DNA from: Monoplex corrugatus
Lineage: Eukaryota > Mollusca > Gastropoda > Littorinimorpha > Ranellidae
Direction: 5' to 3'
NCBI GenBank assembly: GCA_030674185.1
Contig: CM060312.1
Coordinates: 32,037,335 to 32,101,334 of the forward strand
Length of the DNA: 64,000 nucleotides
How positions within the stretch are numbered: position 1 is the stretch's first letter; the number at the start of each line of letters is the position of its first letter. Shown here piece after piece: positions 45,086-55,959 of this stretch. Below the pieces are notes generated by a model. It was not told the origin of the DNA, did not search any database, and was given only the letters and a program-made list of their open reading frames with translations. The position numbers and the translations under genes are program-made.

Positions 45086-47064
45086 TGTGTGTGTGCGTGT
45101 GTGTGTGTGTGCATGTTAACTTTGATTTTGGGTAAGTTCAAAGTGTCAGTGTGCGCGCACCATTAGTTACATTTGACATTGTAAGCAAAAATCTATGAAC
45201 GTTCTCCTGTTTCTCTTGTTATAGGGTCTGATATTAGTGAAAAGTGGCTCTTCCATTGGAATGATCATAAGCTTAAAGTACCACTTAAAATATGACAATA
45301 GCTGAGAATTTTTAACAACGGCAAGATTACTGGATTCAGAGCTAGTACTGTATCAAACTCCATAATTACAATTACCACAGATGGTTTGGGAAAAAAATGG
45401 GAAACAATCAAATTACATGATACCTAACGGACAGACATCCAAATGCTTCCACATTCAGTTTTGTATCATGGTAGCAGAAAATAATATTGCATCAAAAGCT
45501 TCCTTTACAGACAGAGTTTGAGAATGTCCAAGAGAAATTTATCTCACTCTGACAACTTCATATGATGATCCTGAGCCAGAGCAATACCCTATGTACTTAC
45601 TGTGGCCCCCCTGAAGACTGACACACGATCCCTATCTAATCAGCATGCCATTCTAGACAACTGAGTTGACAGGGCAACTGCCAACAGTAAATCAGTAAAT
45701 TATAAAAGCAACTTCTTACAAGTTGCCAAACAGCAGCATTCAAAAACCAACCTTTACAAAGTATGCAATAAAGATGTTTCCACCATACTTACATAGTACA
45801 CAAGTTACAATATGCGAATTCCATTTTCTTATTAACGTCTGTAAAGAAGATGCATTCTCTGGCTGTAATCTAAATTTACTGAAACGTACAACCAAGTACA
45901 TTCTAGTTCTGAGAAAGCCATTCTGACTTGCATACACTAGTTTTTACCTACTACTGTTTCACCTGATTATATAAGATATGCTCAACACTAGTTTTTACCT
46001 ACTACTGTTTCACCTGATTATATAAGATATGCTACAATCACACTAGTTTTTACACTACTACTGTTTCACCTGATTATATAAGATATGCTCAACACTAGTT
46101 TTTACCTACTACTGTTTCACCTGATTATATAAGATATGCTCAACCAGTATTAAATACCAGTATCATCAATACAACATCCCCTTATCAAGAACATGTTTTA
46201 CCTCTTCTCCCCGTCATTGGTGAAATATATCTGCACAGAACTCAAGTCCTCCAATAATAAGTTTCGTATCACCGCATCTGCAATAATGAATTCATTATGT
46301 CCCAATACTGGAGAAGAAAATCTTATTTTGTATATTCTTTCTCCAGCAAAGTTACAAACCAACTTTCAAGCGTAAAAAGATGTTGATCCTGCTTCATTTC
46401 ACTGATCCTTCCCTCAACACAAGTATGATAAAAGTGTTTACCTTCGGGAAAGAAGTGAACCCACTGCCCATTGTTGATCTTGTCCAGGAGGAAGTCCATG
46501 CTCTTCTGATAGACCCCACTGCCCCGCCGCACAGGCACACACTGGCCCATAGAGAAGAACCAGCAATGAAAAGGCCTGGTAAAGCAAATATCTTCTGCTG
46601 CTGATGTCCAGCGCATGTATGAGTTGTCGAAAAGGGTTTGCATCCTCAGCACACCTGACAAAGATAAGAAACTGGACTGATAGAGAGAGAAAATTATTAC
46701 TATTTAAACTCACTAAACTTCCAACCCTAATCCACACGGATCAGGATGAATGCGCAATAAGCATGGGCAAGGTTAATACAAATAAAGTAAGTAGTATTGC
46801 TGACCATTTCATTAATAAAAACAAATGTGCATGTGCAGGACCAATCTAAATAAAAAGTAGTTCGTGCTGATCATTTCCTTAATCAAAATAAATTTACCCA
46901 CATTCCACAGTGTCTATCATCAAAGTAAATTTACATGTAGTTCCTTGTATGTAAAGATGCACAGACTCCCCACACTGTGTGTGTGTGAGCATGTGTGTGC
47001 ACACGTGTGCATGTGTGCGTGTGTTTTGTGTGTGTATGTATGTGTGTGTGCGTGTATGTGTGTG

Positions 47065-47126
<62 letters not shown>

Positions 47127-47138
47127 TGTGTGTGTGTG

Positions 47139-47211
<73 letters not shown>

Positions 47212-50200
47212 GTGTGTGTGTGTGTGTGTAGTGTGTGTGGTTACTGATATCCTGTATTACTTATCGATTCTTTACACATTATTTTCTATTCTGGTGTGAC
47301 ATAACTGTCAGATGTGTTGTCATAATCTATAACTCCATCTCTCACTTCATTCAATTCTCAGAATCAGATTATATTTTTCTAATAGTCATAAGCACATGCA
47401 CTCATATTTTCAGTTAACTAGACTACAATATGTTAAAAGCAGGGGTCGAGACCCTTCTCTTTGACAGATTTTTTATGTGAGCTGTGTTGCTTCCCAACAG
47501 CTTCTGGTACTTCAAATAATTCACAGCGAACAGCCACTGTTATTTTGTCAACAGTCTGAATTAAAGTAGCTTCTGAACTTCTTCCCACCTTACATACTGG
47601 GACAGAAATTGCTGAAAAGAAAAAAAGGGGAAATTTGTACAAAATTTTTAAGAATTAATATTTGTGTAATCTGGCACATTTTCAGGCATCAAATTAGACA
47701 TTCACATTGCTTAAAAAGGTACTTTCTGCACTATTGAATTTCTATGCATGCACTTGTTAAATCCAAAAGTATACTCAGACATTCACATTGCTTAAAAATG
47801 GTCTTTTGTGCACTATTTAATTTCTATACATGCACATATTAAATCAAAGAGTATACTAATAAACTAAAAGAAGCTGGATATGGATTTTTCCAAAGAATGG
47901 GCCCCTGTAATCCAAGGAAACCGATTCTTTTTGCCAGGGAAATCAGTGGATCTGAGGAGAGTTCTTACATCTTAGCCCTGTTGTGTCTTTACTTTACAGT
48001 TAAGTTTCTAATTTTTCAACATTTTGAAACACATTTCTTTTCTGTCAATTTCATAATGAAAAATACTGCACACAATCCAGAAGTAAGCTTAATACATTAC
48101 TAGTTTCATGTAAAATTCACCTTTTAAAGTAGTAAATAACATGGTAAGCACAGGAGGGTGAGTGGAGACACCTGTGACAGTGAGAATACAAACAAAAATG
48201 CATGTAAGTGCATGCGTGCATCCACACATTTTTTTCAGACTGAATGACCAAATGGCACAAGACAGTTTCAAAAAACAAATCATGTGATCAGCATATCAAA
48301 GCCATAATATTAATAAGACGGGCACACACTATATGATACTGCTAGTTGCAAAAATCACCAACCCCAAAGTAATGGCTCATCCAAACAACTTGTATGGTTG
48401 CTAACAGTAACAAGTCCTCTATGTGCTGCCCGGGACTCCACAATCATGTCCAGTGTCTGTCGATTGTGAACTTCAGTTTTGTTCAGCCACTCTGAAACAT
48501 GAACATAGCATTTGTCAGCCAACAATTTGTACACTTAGAGCATGACCAAATCTATGAGGTGTTTTCCCAGTTTGCTCAGAACTCCTTCACAGTTCACAGC
48601 CTGTAAAGCGCGCACGCACACGCATACACACACACACACACACCCATATATACAGTGTACATATAAAGTAAACTATACAACCATAGTAGGGCCTATACTA
48701 TGGACATCATGATGGATTATATCCATGAATGTTCGTAATACATGGTATGGAAAGGCCTGTTGTAATTGGACTGGCAGGTAAAGAACTGCCTTTAGTAAAT
48801 ACACTGGAATCAATGTAGAAGTATTCCAGCCTTTGATTTGATGTTGCTTTGGGGTGTGTATTTGACCCATAGAAAACACCAATGTTGTCTCATATTTTGA
48901 TATTATAATGTCAGAATTGTTTAGAAGTGCTCTTTTGGAAACCTTCCTGTGTGACCTTTTTGATACGGTCTCACATACTAGGCACATCATGCATTTTATT
49001 ACATTATCTTTGGAACTTTCCACGCACTAAGCTCAATACCTATAGTCTACAAACCTTCTCTGTTTCTGGTCCACTCTCCTGGAACAAACTTCCTCTCTCA
49101 GTCCGTCAGCATCCTACTTTTGTCTCCTTCAAGTCCGCTCTCAAAACTCACCTTTTCTCCTCTGCATGAAATCCTGACCTCACTCATCTCCCTCTGTAGC
49201 CTGTCTCCGCTCGGAGTGGAGTCACATTGTAATATATATTTGTATATAATATGCTCTCAATAATTTTCCATTGCTTTTATTCTTTTTCCCCATTTATAGC
49301 CATGTGTGAGTGTGTGTGTGTGTGTGTGTGTGCGTGCATGCGTATGTGTATGTTCAGCGCTTAGATTTGATTTCTATCAAGATTTTGTGCTATATAAATA
49401 TTGTAATTATTATTATCATTAACTTTCTGTAATTTTGTTATGTTTCTTGCTTTGTTTATATACATATATATATCCATTTCTTCTGATGTACACATCATTA
49501 TAATATGCTTTGAACTATTGGTATCCTCACTTTTCAAAATATTCTAGAGGGCTTAATTTTTATAGCAGCCTACATATTGGTGAGTCTTTGTAGGCCATCT
49601 GTGATACATGCAGATGGTGCCTTTGTGTATGTCATCTATTTTCTGTTAAAGATTGACTTTTTTGCTGATGAATTGTTTAATGGATAAATTCTGTTTTAAC
49701 TCGTTTTATCCCATTTAAGTGTGTACTTGTAAATCTTGACCAATCATATCTGACCACTTATGAAAATACTAGTAGTGCTCATTGTTCCCACTTGGTATAT
49801 TCCTATTCAGTTTATTGTCATGCATAATGTATTTCCTATTATTATAGTATTAATAGTTTAAGCACATTTGCAAATGGTTTCGAACTTGTCTTGTGGCATT
49901 TTGACTTCCAACACCGCATTGTATGAAAATCATCAATCTTTTTCTTCAACAATACAAAACGTTAGCACTATGTAGAGCTTATGACATGATCCAAGAGTTC
50001 ATGAATGGATAACAAAGTACAACAGCAATAAAAATTATGAATCAGTGGATGCTGATGTCAGCAGAAAAGAAAAATGATACTGTTCATGAACCAACAGAGT
50101 ACAGACTGAATATTCTGACAATCAATCAAAGTAGGCAATGCATATCACAGCAGATGCCTCATATGAACACCTCTGATTCTCTGTTGAATGTTGACAACTT

Positions 50201-51137
50201 TGTACCTGAACCACTCGCTGACTCGGATTTGAAAGGGGGCTCTCATTCAGAAATTCTTAAATGACTTTGAAAATAATCAATAACACTAACAGTAATGCAT
50301 GAATAAATAAATTAAAAATGAAATAAAATAAATAAATAAAATTAGTCTTAGTGAAGAATCATGTCAGGTATGCATGACAGTTTGTTTCAGTTTGTTTGTC
50401 TTGGGATATGTGTACTGGCGTGTTTTTATCCCATAATAAGAATAGACCTGTAGTGTTGGTTATGTTGTTTAGAAAGTTCTATTTTGTTTCTGTGCTGCAA
50501 TATGAATGAACATGGTTTCTCTTGTCTGTTTACAAACTTTGTCATTTACAACACATTCATAAACAAAATATGTTAGAGCAATGTCAAAAAAAGGAGAAGA
50601 AGAAAAATACAATTTAGGCATTTGCTAACAACACACCAACTTTTAAACGGATTCTTTTGTAGTTCAAAATATATTTATATTATGGGTGACCTAGTAAGGC
50701 TAGTTTTATGTGTGTGCTCATCCTGCGGCACACCTGGGAGGAGGAGAAAACCCTGGCTAGGCTGTAGCCGGCTAGAGTGGTTTACACAAAATTTTAGTCT
50801 ATAGGCCTACGCATGTCAGTGTGCTTTCCTAGTAATAACTGCATTGTATTCACTGATAATTCGATGACGCTGTAACACAATGTCAAAAGTGCAACTGTGC
50901 GTTAAATCAAATAGATAAACTGATCGATAAAACACAAAATCACACACGACAAATGGTGAAATGTGGTTGAAAGTCCAAGTGCTAACCCAGCCAGACTTTG
51001 CTGAAAGTACCCACGACAGCCATAATCAATCGACTGGTGATCTTCCATTTCAGCGGCACTCTGTGCGTGGAAGGGTGAAGCCAAGACTGTGGATTATACT
51101 GCAGATCTTTCCATAATTTGGAGCTTGCCATGTTCAT
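36737..51137 (-). CDS. TAFAZZIN: Tafazzin, phospholipid-lysophospholipid transacylase
   Basis: Eight minus-strand exons join in frame with GT-AG introns to a 275-residue protein: 51137-50987, 48491-48363, 46654-46442, 43428-43384, 42147-42085, 40301-40249, 39490-39413, 36832-36737. Tafazzin remodels cardiolipin acyl chains on mitochondrial membranes facing the intermembrane space. The acyltransferase H-x4-D motif is at residues 83-88 (NHTSCLDEP) and FPEG at 162-165. [20 protein letters not shown] and [11 protein letters not shown] are family hallmarks. Residues 31-50 form the N-terminal membrane segment. The protein lacks the extra segment present only in long human isoforms and matches the shorter functional form in size. 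The start is ATG 51137, with an alternative two codons later at 51131. No damage is seen. Confidence 0.95.
36833..39412 (-). other. Tafazzin intron 7
   Basis: Contains a GC-richer unexplained stretch at 37140-37600 and a minus-strand SINE at 37920-38175. No exon for the inserted segment of long human isoforms was found here. Confidence 0.4.
37920..38175 (-). mobile_element. tRNA-derived SINE, family C, minus orientation
   Basis: The minus strand reads GGTGTATAGTGGTTAGTGCA (A box) and GGTCTGGATTCGAACCCTCA (B box), then GTTGTGGGATTTTTCAGCC, CTGGGAAGACTGGGACC and CAGGCCTGTTGATGCCAGG, matching the copy at 16885-17245 in order. Confidence 0.75.
39413..39490 (-). CDS. TAFAZZIN: Tafazzin exon 7
   Basis: Encodes [26 protein letters not shown]; human has ITVLIGKPFSALPVLERLR. 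The donor is GTAAGT. Exactly 26 codons. Confidence 0.92.
40249..40301 (-). CDS. TAFAZZIN: Tafazzin exon 6
   Basis: Encodes [18 protein letters not shown]; human has GMNDVLPNSPPYFPRFGQK. The acceptor is GGCATTTCAG and the donor GTAATG. The frame leaves in phase 0. Confidence 0.92.
40615..40730. repeat. ~60-bp tandem duplication
   Basis: TGCAGTAGGTAGATTTTTCT and TGCAGTAGGCAGATTTTTCT begin two adjacent similar units in tafazzin intron 5. Confidence 0.75.
41591..41710. repeat. 30-bp minisatellite, four copies
   Basis: Exactly four 30-base units beginning TGATTCA/TGATTTA and ending TTTGCTATAC, in tafazzin intron 5. Confidence 0.9.
41765..42010 (+). mobile_element. SINE family A copy with internal deletion
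   Basis: Family words present: GATGGAGATTTTTCCAATCT, TTATGGGAACATGAAAACAC, GCATGCCCACCAAGGTATGC, GGTGTGGGCCAAACAACACG. The middle part around AAAGATCCTG is missing. It ends about 75 bases before tafazzin exon 5. Confidence 0.6.
42085..42147 (-). CDS. TAFAZZIN: Tafazzin exon 5
   Basis: Encodes [22 protein letters not shown]; human has [22 protein letters not shown]. The acceptor is TTTTTGACAG and the donor GTAAGT. Phase 1 on both sides. Confidence 0.93.
42465..42770. repeat. ~120-bp tandem repeat, 2.5 copies
   Basis: Words such as ACAACACAAAATTCTGTA, ATACATTGC and TTAACAGTTTTGT recur at about 120-base spacing in tafazzin intron 4. Confidence 0.75.
43220..43346. repeat. (CA)n microsatellite with duplicated 3' flank
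   Basis: An 80-base CA tract followed by AATTACTGCTGATTTTCAAT, a second shorter CA tract, and the same flank again. Confidence 0.95.
43384..43428 (-). CDS. TAFAZZIN: Tafazzin exon 4 (45-bp microexon)
   Basis: Encodes [16 protein letters not shown]; human has GKVNMSSEFLRFKWG. The acceptor is TTTCTGTGCAG and the donor GTAAGT. This exon is easily missed by ORF scans; it sits beside a long CA microsatellite at 43220-43300. Confidence 0.93.
44840..45113. repeat. (GT)n microsatellites around a dispersed repeat
   Basis: Two GT tracts (44840-44902 and 44997-45113) flank an 80-base segment containing CATAAGCGATGTGAAAGACG and GGTTCGTTATGAACCAC, which recurs at 53450-53530. Confidence 0.85.
45937..46146. 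repeat. 51-bp minisatellite, four copies
   Basis: Unit CACTAGTTTTTACCTACTAC followed by TGTTTCACCTGATTATATAA and GATATGCTCAA; four copies, the second and third with small insertions. Confidence 0.9.
46442..46654 (-). CDS. TAFAZZIN: Tafazzin exon 3 (acyltransferase core)
   Basis: Encodes [40 protein letters not shown] and the stretch to WVHFFPEG. The acceptor is TTTGTCAG and the donor GTAAAC. Phase 1 on both sides. Confidence 0.95.
46975..47238. repeat. Long (GT)n microsatellite
   Basis: About 260 bases of GT with few interruptions, in tafazzin intron 2. Cys-Val ORFs here are artefacts. Confidence 0.95.
47695..47860. repeat. ~80-bp tandem duplication
   Basis: GACATTCACATTGCTTAAAA begins two adjacent copies, each with CTATGCATGCAC or CTATACATGCAC further on. 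Confidence 0.8.
48363..48491 (-). CDS. TAFAZZIN: Tafazzin exon 2 (catalytic HX4D)
   Basis: Encodes [20 protein letters not shown] to [19 protein letters not shown]. His83 and Asp88 are the catalytic pair of the acyltransferase superfamily. The acceptor is ATGTTTCAG and the donor GTTGGT. It enters and leaves in phase 1. Confidence 0.93.
49040..49420 (+). pseudogene. LINE 3' end (L2/CR1-like)
   Basis: The frame 49046-49169 reads [39 protein letters not shown]. This F-x-WN-LP...L-FK-LKTHLF pattern is the standard C-terminus of CR1/L2-type reverse transcriptases. The 3' part reads GCTATATAAATATTGTAATT and ATTATTATTAT, typical of these LINEs. It lies inside tafazzin intron 1 in antisense orientation. 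Confidence 0.75.
49421..50986 (-). other. Tafazzin intron 1, right part
   Basis: AT-rich and otherwise featureless. A short open frame at 50037-50264 has no supporting splice sites or homology and is not called. Confidence 0.4.
50987..51137 (-). CDS. TAFAZZIN: Tafazzin exon 1 (start, membrane anchor)
   Basis: Encodes [20 protein letters not shown] through [24 protein letters not shown], aligning with the human N-terminus ending in VGTYSCFW. The donor is GTTAGC, a weaker GT consensus. The frame stays open upstream to 51332, but initiation further out would be unlike the family. Confidence 0.85.
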
Positions 51138-51235
51138 AATAACGAATTTTAGTCTGAAACAAGTCGTTGAGGATATCGGAAGGAAATATTCTAGAAATTG
51201 TGGATGCTCTCCCTTGACAAAGCTTACTGGACCAC

Positions 51236-51265
51236 AGACATAGACTGCGCGTGCCTGCCTGCGAG
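51236..51265 (-). promoter_or_regulatory. 30-bp promoter-proximal motif, copy near tafazzin start
   Basis: About 100 bases upstream of the tafazzin ATG. On the minus strand it contains GGCACGCGCAGTCTATGTCT. It matches 27 of 30 bases at 53277-53306 in the opposite orientation. It may lie in the tafazzin 5'UTR or core promoter. Confidence 0.4.
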
Positions 51266-51638
51266 TGGCCCCATAGCGCCACCATTTACCGAGGACCGGT
51301 CTGCTCGCTCTCGGCAGCTGGGCGTAGTACAATTTAGTAATGATCGGCGTGTTAATTTGACTGAAAAACGTGTTTCACTGTTTAAAAAAAATATCGGGAA
51401 CAACTACCAGTAATGTTTAGCAGAAGGTCATAGCTAAGGGACAGAGTCTGTTTAGTTGGTGTAGCTTTACACTTGATGCTTTGACTGATAACGGAATAAA
51501 GTGACCCCCCTGACCAAGAAATTCCCAATGCCATGTGTTAGGTCTGCACTATCTTATTGATAAACTGTCTACTAGGTAGGCCCCTAACAGGCGTGGGAAT
51601 TCACGAGTTATTATAAACTTTACCAACTAAATAGACTG

Positions 51639-51639
<1 letters not shown>

Positions 51640-51687
<48 letters not shown>

Positions 51688-51780
51688 TCACACACACACT
51701 CACTCACTCACTCTCTCTCTCTCTCTCGTCTTTCTCGCTCTGTTGTGTGTGTTGTGTGTGTGTGAAAGAGAGAGAGAGAG
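51640..51780. repeat. Compound (CT)n-(CA)n-(GT)n-(GA)n region
   Basis: CT then CA then CT then GT then GA tracts. The order is roughly self-complementary. Confidence 0.9.
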
Positions 51781-52149
51781 GTGTCAAAGGTTCTTTAGAC
51801 TTCAGTGCAGCACAGTACCGTTACCACTGGGACGTGAGCATGAGTCTGGCATTGTTCTTGTCGTAGCAAATTGATCACTGGAAAGTACGTACGTAAAACG
51901 ATGAGCAAACTGATTCTTTTTATGCATCAGTAAGCCCTGCGTTCAGAGCGTTAGCTAGGTCTGTTTTCAGCATGTGTAACTGTCAAACACAATTTGCATT
52001 TATGTTAGATTTTCTTAAAGGCCCCTACTGCACACACATTGAAACATTCTTCAGCTTGTTTGGTAGTGGGGTGGAGGTTTCCTGTTATAAGCAATGGTTT
52101 AGTGTGATCTTTTCTGTATGTATTTCACATCATGAGCAAGACGGTGAGT

Positions 52150-52180
<31 letters not shown>

Positions 52181-52314
52181 AAAGATTTGCAGAAGCATTA
52201 TGACTTTATGAAGACTGTGAATATGGGTTTGATGATAGACTAAAAAAGCTCTCTGTGTTGTTCCACCACATAAAATGATGACAAACCAGTAAACTAAATA
52301 TGCCCATGTACATA

Positions 52315-52317
<3 letters not shown>

Positions 52318-52385
<68 letters not shown>
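52318..52385. repeat. (TC)n microsatellite
   Basis: Pure TC for about 65 bases. A (GA)n tract at 52148-52180 lies on the same strand nearby. Confidence 0.95.
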
Positions 52386-52386
<1 letters not shown>

Positions 52387-52855
52387 ATGTGAATATTTAT
52401 GTCGTTTATGGAAAACATCACAGAAAGACAAAGTACAATTCTTGTTGTGTTGTCCAGCTTTAAGAAATTTCAGAAAAAACTACTGCAGAGAAAAACATCT
52501 TCAGCCAAAATATTACATTAATCCATACAGTTTTTACAGTGTCAGACTGAATTTACTCATGTCGTAGAGTATGGCGTCTATTGTTTGTAATTGGCCATAT
52601 ACACCTAAATAGGACTGATCAGAATACATATCATAAATGTGTTACATGTTTTATGTTGATGCTTGCTGCGGTCAATTTCTTTGATCTGATTTGTTATGAT
52701 TGTCAGAGTATTTCGTTTATGGATCCGGACACTTACCCCATTTTTCTTTGTTCATTTACTTTTGCTGTTAAGCCCATGTTCCCCCTTAAGTAAGAGACTT
52801 TGAACTTTTTCAGATTAAATATCATACTATGTGAATCGTGAATCTCTGTGTTTGT

Positions 52856-53047
52856 CCGTGTGTGTGTGTGTTTTGCGTGTGTGTGTGTGTGAGTGTGTGT
52901 GTGTGTGTGTGTGCGTGCGCTCGTGTGTGTGTGTACGTGCGTGTGTGTGTGTGTGTGTGTGCGCGTGCCTGTGCGTGTGGTGTGTGTGTGTGTGTATGCG
53001 GAAGAGAGAGCCAAACTTTAACACACACACACACACACACCACCACA

Positions 53048-53084
<37 letters not shown>

Positions 53085-53133
53085 CATGCACGCGCGCGCG
53101 CGCACAAACACACACACACGCACACACACTCAC
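52856..53133. repeat. (GT)n followed by (CA)n, inverted microsatellite pair
   Basis: GT-rich 52856-52996 and CA-rich 53023-53133 are reverse complements across a short spacer, with an alternating CGCGCGCGCG stretch at 53091-53102. Confidence 0.95.
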
Positions 53134-53276
53134 CACACGCACCCTAATAATGGGTCATCGGAGATTTCTTTAAAAAAATATTTAAACGATACAGCCTGGC
53201 TTTCTCCTCTGTCCGTCATTCACTTACACAGAGTAAGCAACAGACTGCTGAACGGTGGGGCCATTTCGCCTCAACG

Positions 53277-53306
53277 CTCGCAGACAGGCGCGCGCAGTCT
53301 ATATCT
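53277..53306 (+). promoter_or_regulatory. 30-bp motif, second copy, opposite orientation
   Basis: Contains GGCGCGCGCAGTCTATATCT. It is in plus orientation about 2 kb from the tafazzin copy. The flanks share only GGTGG and GCC blocks. It could mark the promoter of a plus-strand gene or an inverted duplication of the tafazzin 5' end. Confidence 0.35.
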
Positions 53307-53449
53307 TTGATGTCTGTGTACTGGACAAGGTTGGGATAGGATCCTCGATAGTCAGTTTCAGTGGCAGTTTTCTCAAGATGGAATTCAATAAGCTACTGGG
53401 ATATATATATATAATAATATATAATGCGAAAGCCGCATATGTCACGTTT

Positions 53450-53545
53450 GTTTGTTTGGAGTTTAATTAACGTCCACACCCACATAAGCGATATGGCAGA
53501 CGGGTTCGTTATGAATCACTTAAAAAATTGTACATAATTTCACGT
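53450..53545 (+). repeat. Dispersed repeat shared with 44904-44990
   Basis: TTTGTTTGGAGTTTAATTAA, CATAAGCGATATGGCAGACG, GGTTCGTTATGAATCACTTA. The other copy has the same words in the same order. Confidence 0.8.
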
Positions 53546-53719
53546 TTAATGAAAGTAACGTTTGTTTATTCCTGATTGATGCCATGGTTTGGAAGGAACC
53601 CGAAAGCATAGCAAATGCCTCTTTTTATGGGCTGGCATGGTCTTAAAGGTTTAGAGTTTTTTCGTAATCTGTACAACTAAATGTAATTATGTAACATTTC
53701 TTGTGCTTGCCGGTGTGTG

Positions 53720-53764
<45 letters not shown>

Positions 53765-53864
53765 TCCGGTTACTGGGCTGGACCTGGATGGTATACGCTG
53801 TGTGGGGTTTGTCGTCTCCCCCCACTTTGCTGTTCGGCTTGTAAACAAGTTAAGTGATGACTGG

Positions 53865-54070
53865 ACATGCTATGAGACACGCGGGCTAAGCCATGAACTC
53901 AGGATCTAATATCTTGAGTTCAATCCCAGCCCGCAACATTAAAACATTGGCCTGTTAGCTGCCCATCTTAATGTTTGCATCATTCTGGTGGTGTCAGTTT
54001 AATGTGTCTAGTACCTGTGACAAAAATGCGTCTGCCATTTATTTTGGCATGGTTATACGCAAAGCAACCC
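53865..54070 (+). mobile_element. SINE family B, plus orientation
   Basis: Contains TCTAATATCTTGAGTTCAAT, CCCAGCCCGCAACATTAAAA and TGGCCTGTTAGCTGCCCATC. The reverse complement of the same order is found at 54860-55065 and 58400-58620, and a partial plus copy at 3910-4010. Confidence 0.65.
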
Positions 54071-54859
54071 CTCACTCTCCTTTTATTTTGTTTGCTCAAG
54101 CCACTTTTTGAAGCAGTATTCATAATGTGAAATGGGCTGTAAATAGATATGTTAGCAAATAGTTGTGATCTTCAAAGCTGTGCCGGAGCAATTTATTATT
54201 TAATTTTTAACAGATTGATTGTATTCACTTTTTTTTTTTGGAGGGGGGGGGGGGTAAGCTTCAGATCCCTATCAGGGGCATAGACCATAGATCCTGTGCA
54301 TGTGGGAGACTACAGGGACGCTCAGCCCCTGTATCCCTGCATCTTTATTTTCACTGTTTTCTTTTCCCCCAAGCGACTGTTTACATACCAGTGTTGAGTT
54401 TTTAAAATACCAATAACACCAGCTTAGTCAGCATAGCAGAGCTTAACATATTTCCTAAGGTCCAGATAGTAAAATAATTTCAATGGGTTGATTGTGGTCA
54501 GCTTGAAATAGAGATGTTAGTATGATGAGTGATTTTTCAGTTATGATGTATATAAATAATTATGAAAAAAGGATTATAATTATATTATTATTATTGCTAT
54601 TAATTAGCATGATTAGTTTTAATTTTAGTCTTATGTCAGTCATATTCATGTTCTTTCAATTTTTGTTTGCATGAATAGATAAAGATAGCAACAAAAATCT
54701 TTTGAAATGGTGCATATAATGTGCAGCTTTAAATATCACTTCTGAAAACATGAAAATCAACATCAGCAGAACTGGAATAATTAGTTTGGAATTTGTTCAT
54801 GAAAGATTCATCATGCTTGGACAATTTCATACGTGCTTCACCAAAATTGGCCAGCAATT

Positions 54860-55065
54860 AGCAGCAGAATCCCCGAGCCTTGCAAAATCATATGCCCTGG
54901 CAAGATCTTGAAACAGGAAGAGACAGGGACCTATGAAGCATTAGGCTGATACCACCAGATTGTTGAAAAACACTCAGATGGGTAGCAAACAGGCTAGTTT
55001 TTAATGCGACTGGCTGGGACTGACCTCAAGGTATCAGATCTTGTGTCCAAGGTTCTGTCAATAAA
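54860..55065 (-). mobile_element. SINE family B, minus orientation
   Basis: Plus-strand words CCTGGCAAGATCTTGAAACA, GGGACCTATGAAGCATTAGG, AACAGGCTAGTTTTTAATGC and GGTATCAGATCTTGTGTCCA match 58405-58600 block by block. Confidence 0.75.
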
Positions 55066-55673
55066 GGTCAGTTGAACATCGGACTACTTAGCATCAACAG
55101 CAGTGGCGTTAATATGATTTTGGGCAGTTTTTCATCCTGCCATTTCTCTGATCTCAGTGTCTCTGATCATGTTATGTGTGGTCTTCTTGACAGCCCTTCT
55201 CAAACAATGTATTTCAAAGGTGGTAAATTTTGCTTCAGCTGCTTGGTCATAGTCTAGGTACAGCACTGGCATGTCAGGATGGGGATAAAAATGGAACGAG
55301 GAGTCCTGCCTATGTCATGTTGAGGTGTTTTCAGAGGTTAGGCAAGATGATAACATACATTGTTTGCTTTCTGGATTCTGGTTTTGATCTTTCCTTTAAA
55401 TCTCTCTTCTTCTGTGAAAATATTGCTGTGGTTCTTGAGTTCATTCACTTGTTTGAGTTTAATCAGCAGAGAAATAGTTTAATATATATATATCAGCAGA
55501 ATGCAACCTCACCATCTGGCTTAACAAGCATGTAACAAAAAGATATTCAGATTTAGAGTGAGAGGCAGACCCAAAGAAGACTGGATTGACAGAGTGAAGA
55601 AAGCTTGATGTCACACAGCATTTCTCCTCTTCAGACCATCTGCCTTGTGTTGACCATCACCTCTTTCTCCCTG

Positions 55674-55905
55674 TGACACCCATGATGGTATAAACCTGTG
55701 ACACCCATGATAGTATAAACCCTGTGACACCCATGATGGTTATAAACCCTGTGACACCCATGATGGTATAAACCCTGTGACACCCATGATGGTATAAACC
55801 CTGTGACACCCATGATGGTATAAACCTTATGACACCCATGATGGTATAAACCCTGTGACACCCATGATGGTATAAACCCTGTGACACCCATGATGGTATA
55901 AACAG
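55674..55905. repeat. 26-bp minisatellite, about nine copies
   Basis: Unit TGACACCCATGATGGTATAA plus ACCCTG. Copies are nearly identical, suggesting recent expansion. Confidence 0.95.
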
Positions 55906-55959
55906 ACAGATGAAACAAGAGACTGTTGCTAGAAATGCCTCACCTCACCTGTCTCACTT

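Noticed and set aside
46864..47299. Cys/Val-rich small protein ORFs
   Set aside because: Translation of a (GT)n microsatellite.
48673..49023. 116-codon minus-strand ORF in tafazzin intron 1
   Set aside because: No splice sites in phase with tafazzin and no recognisable similarity; adjacent to a LINE fragment.
53255..53470. Plus-strand ORF starting [16 protein letters not shown]
   Set aside because: Its similarity to the tafazzin upstream frame comes from the shared 30-bp motif; the rest has no coding signal and ends in a TA repeat.
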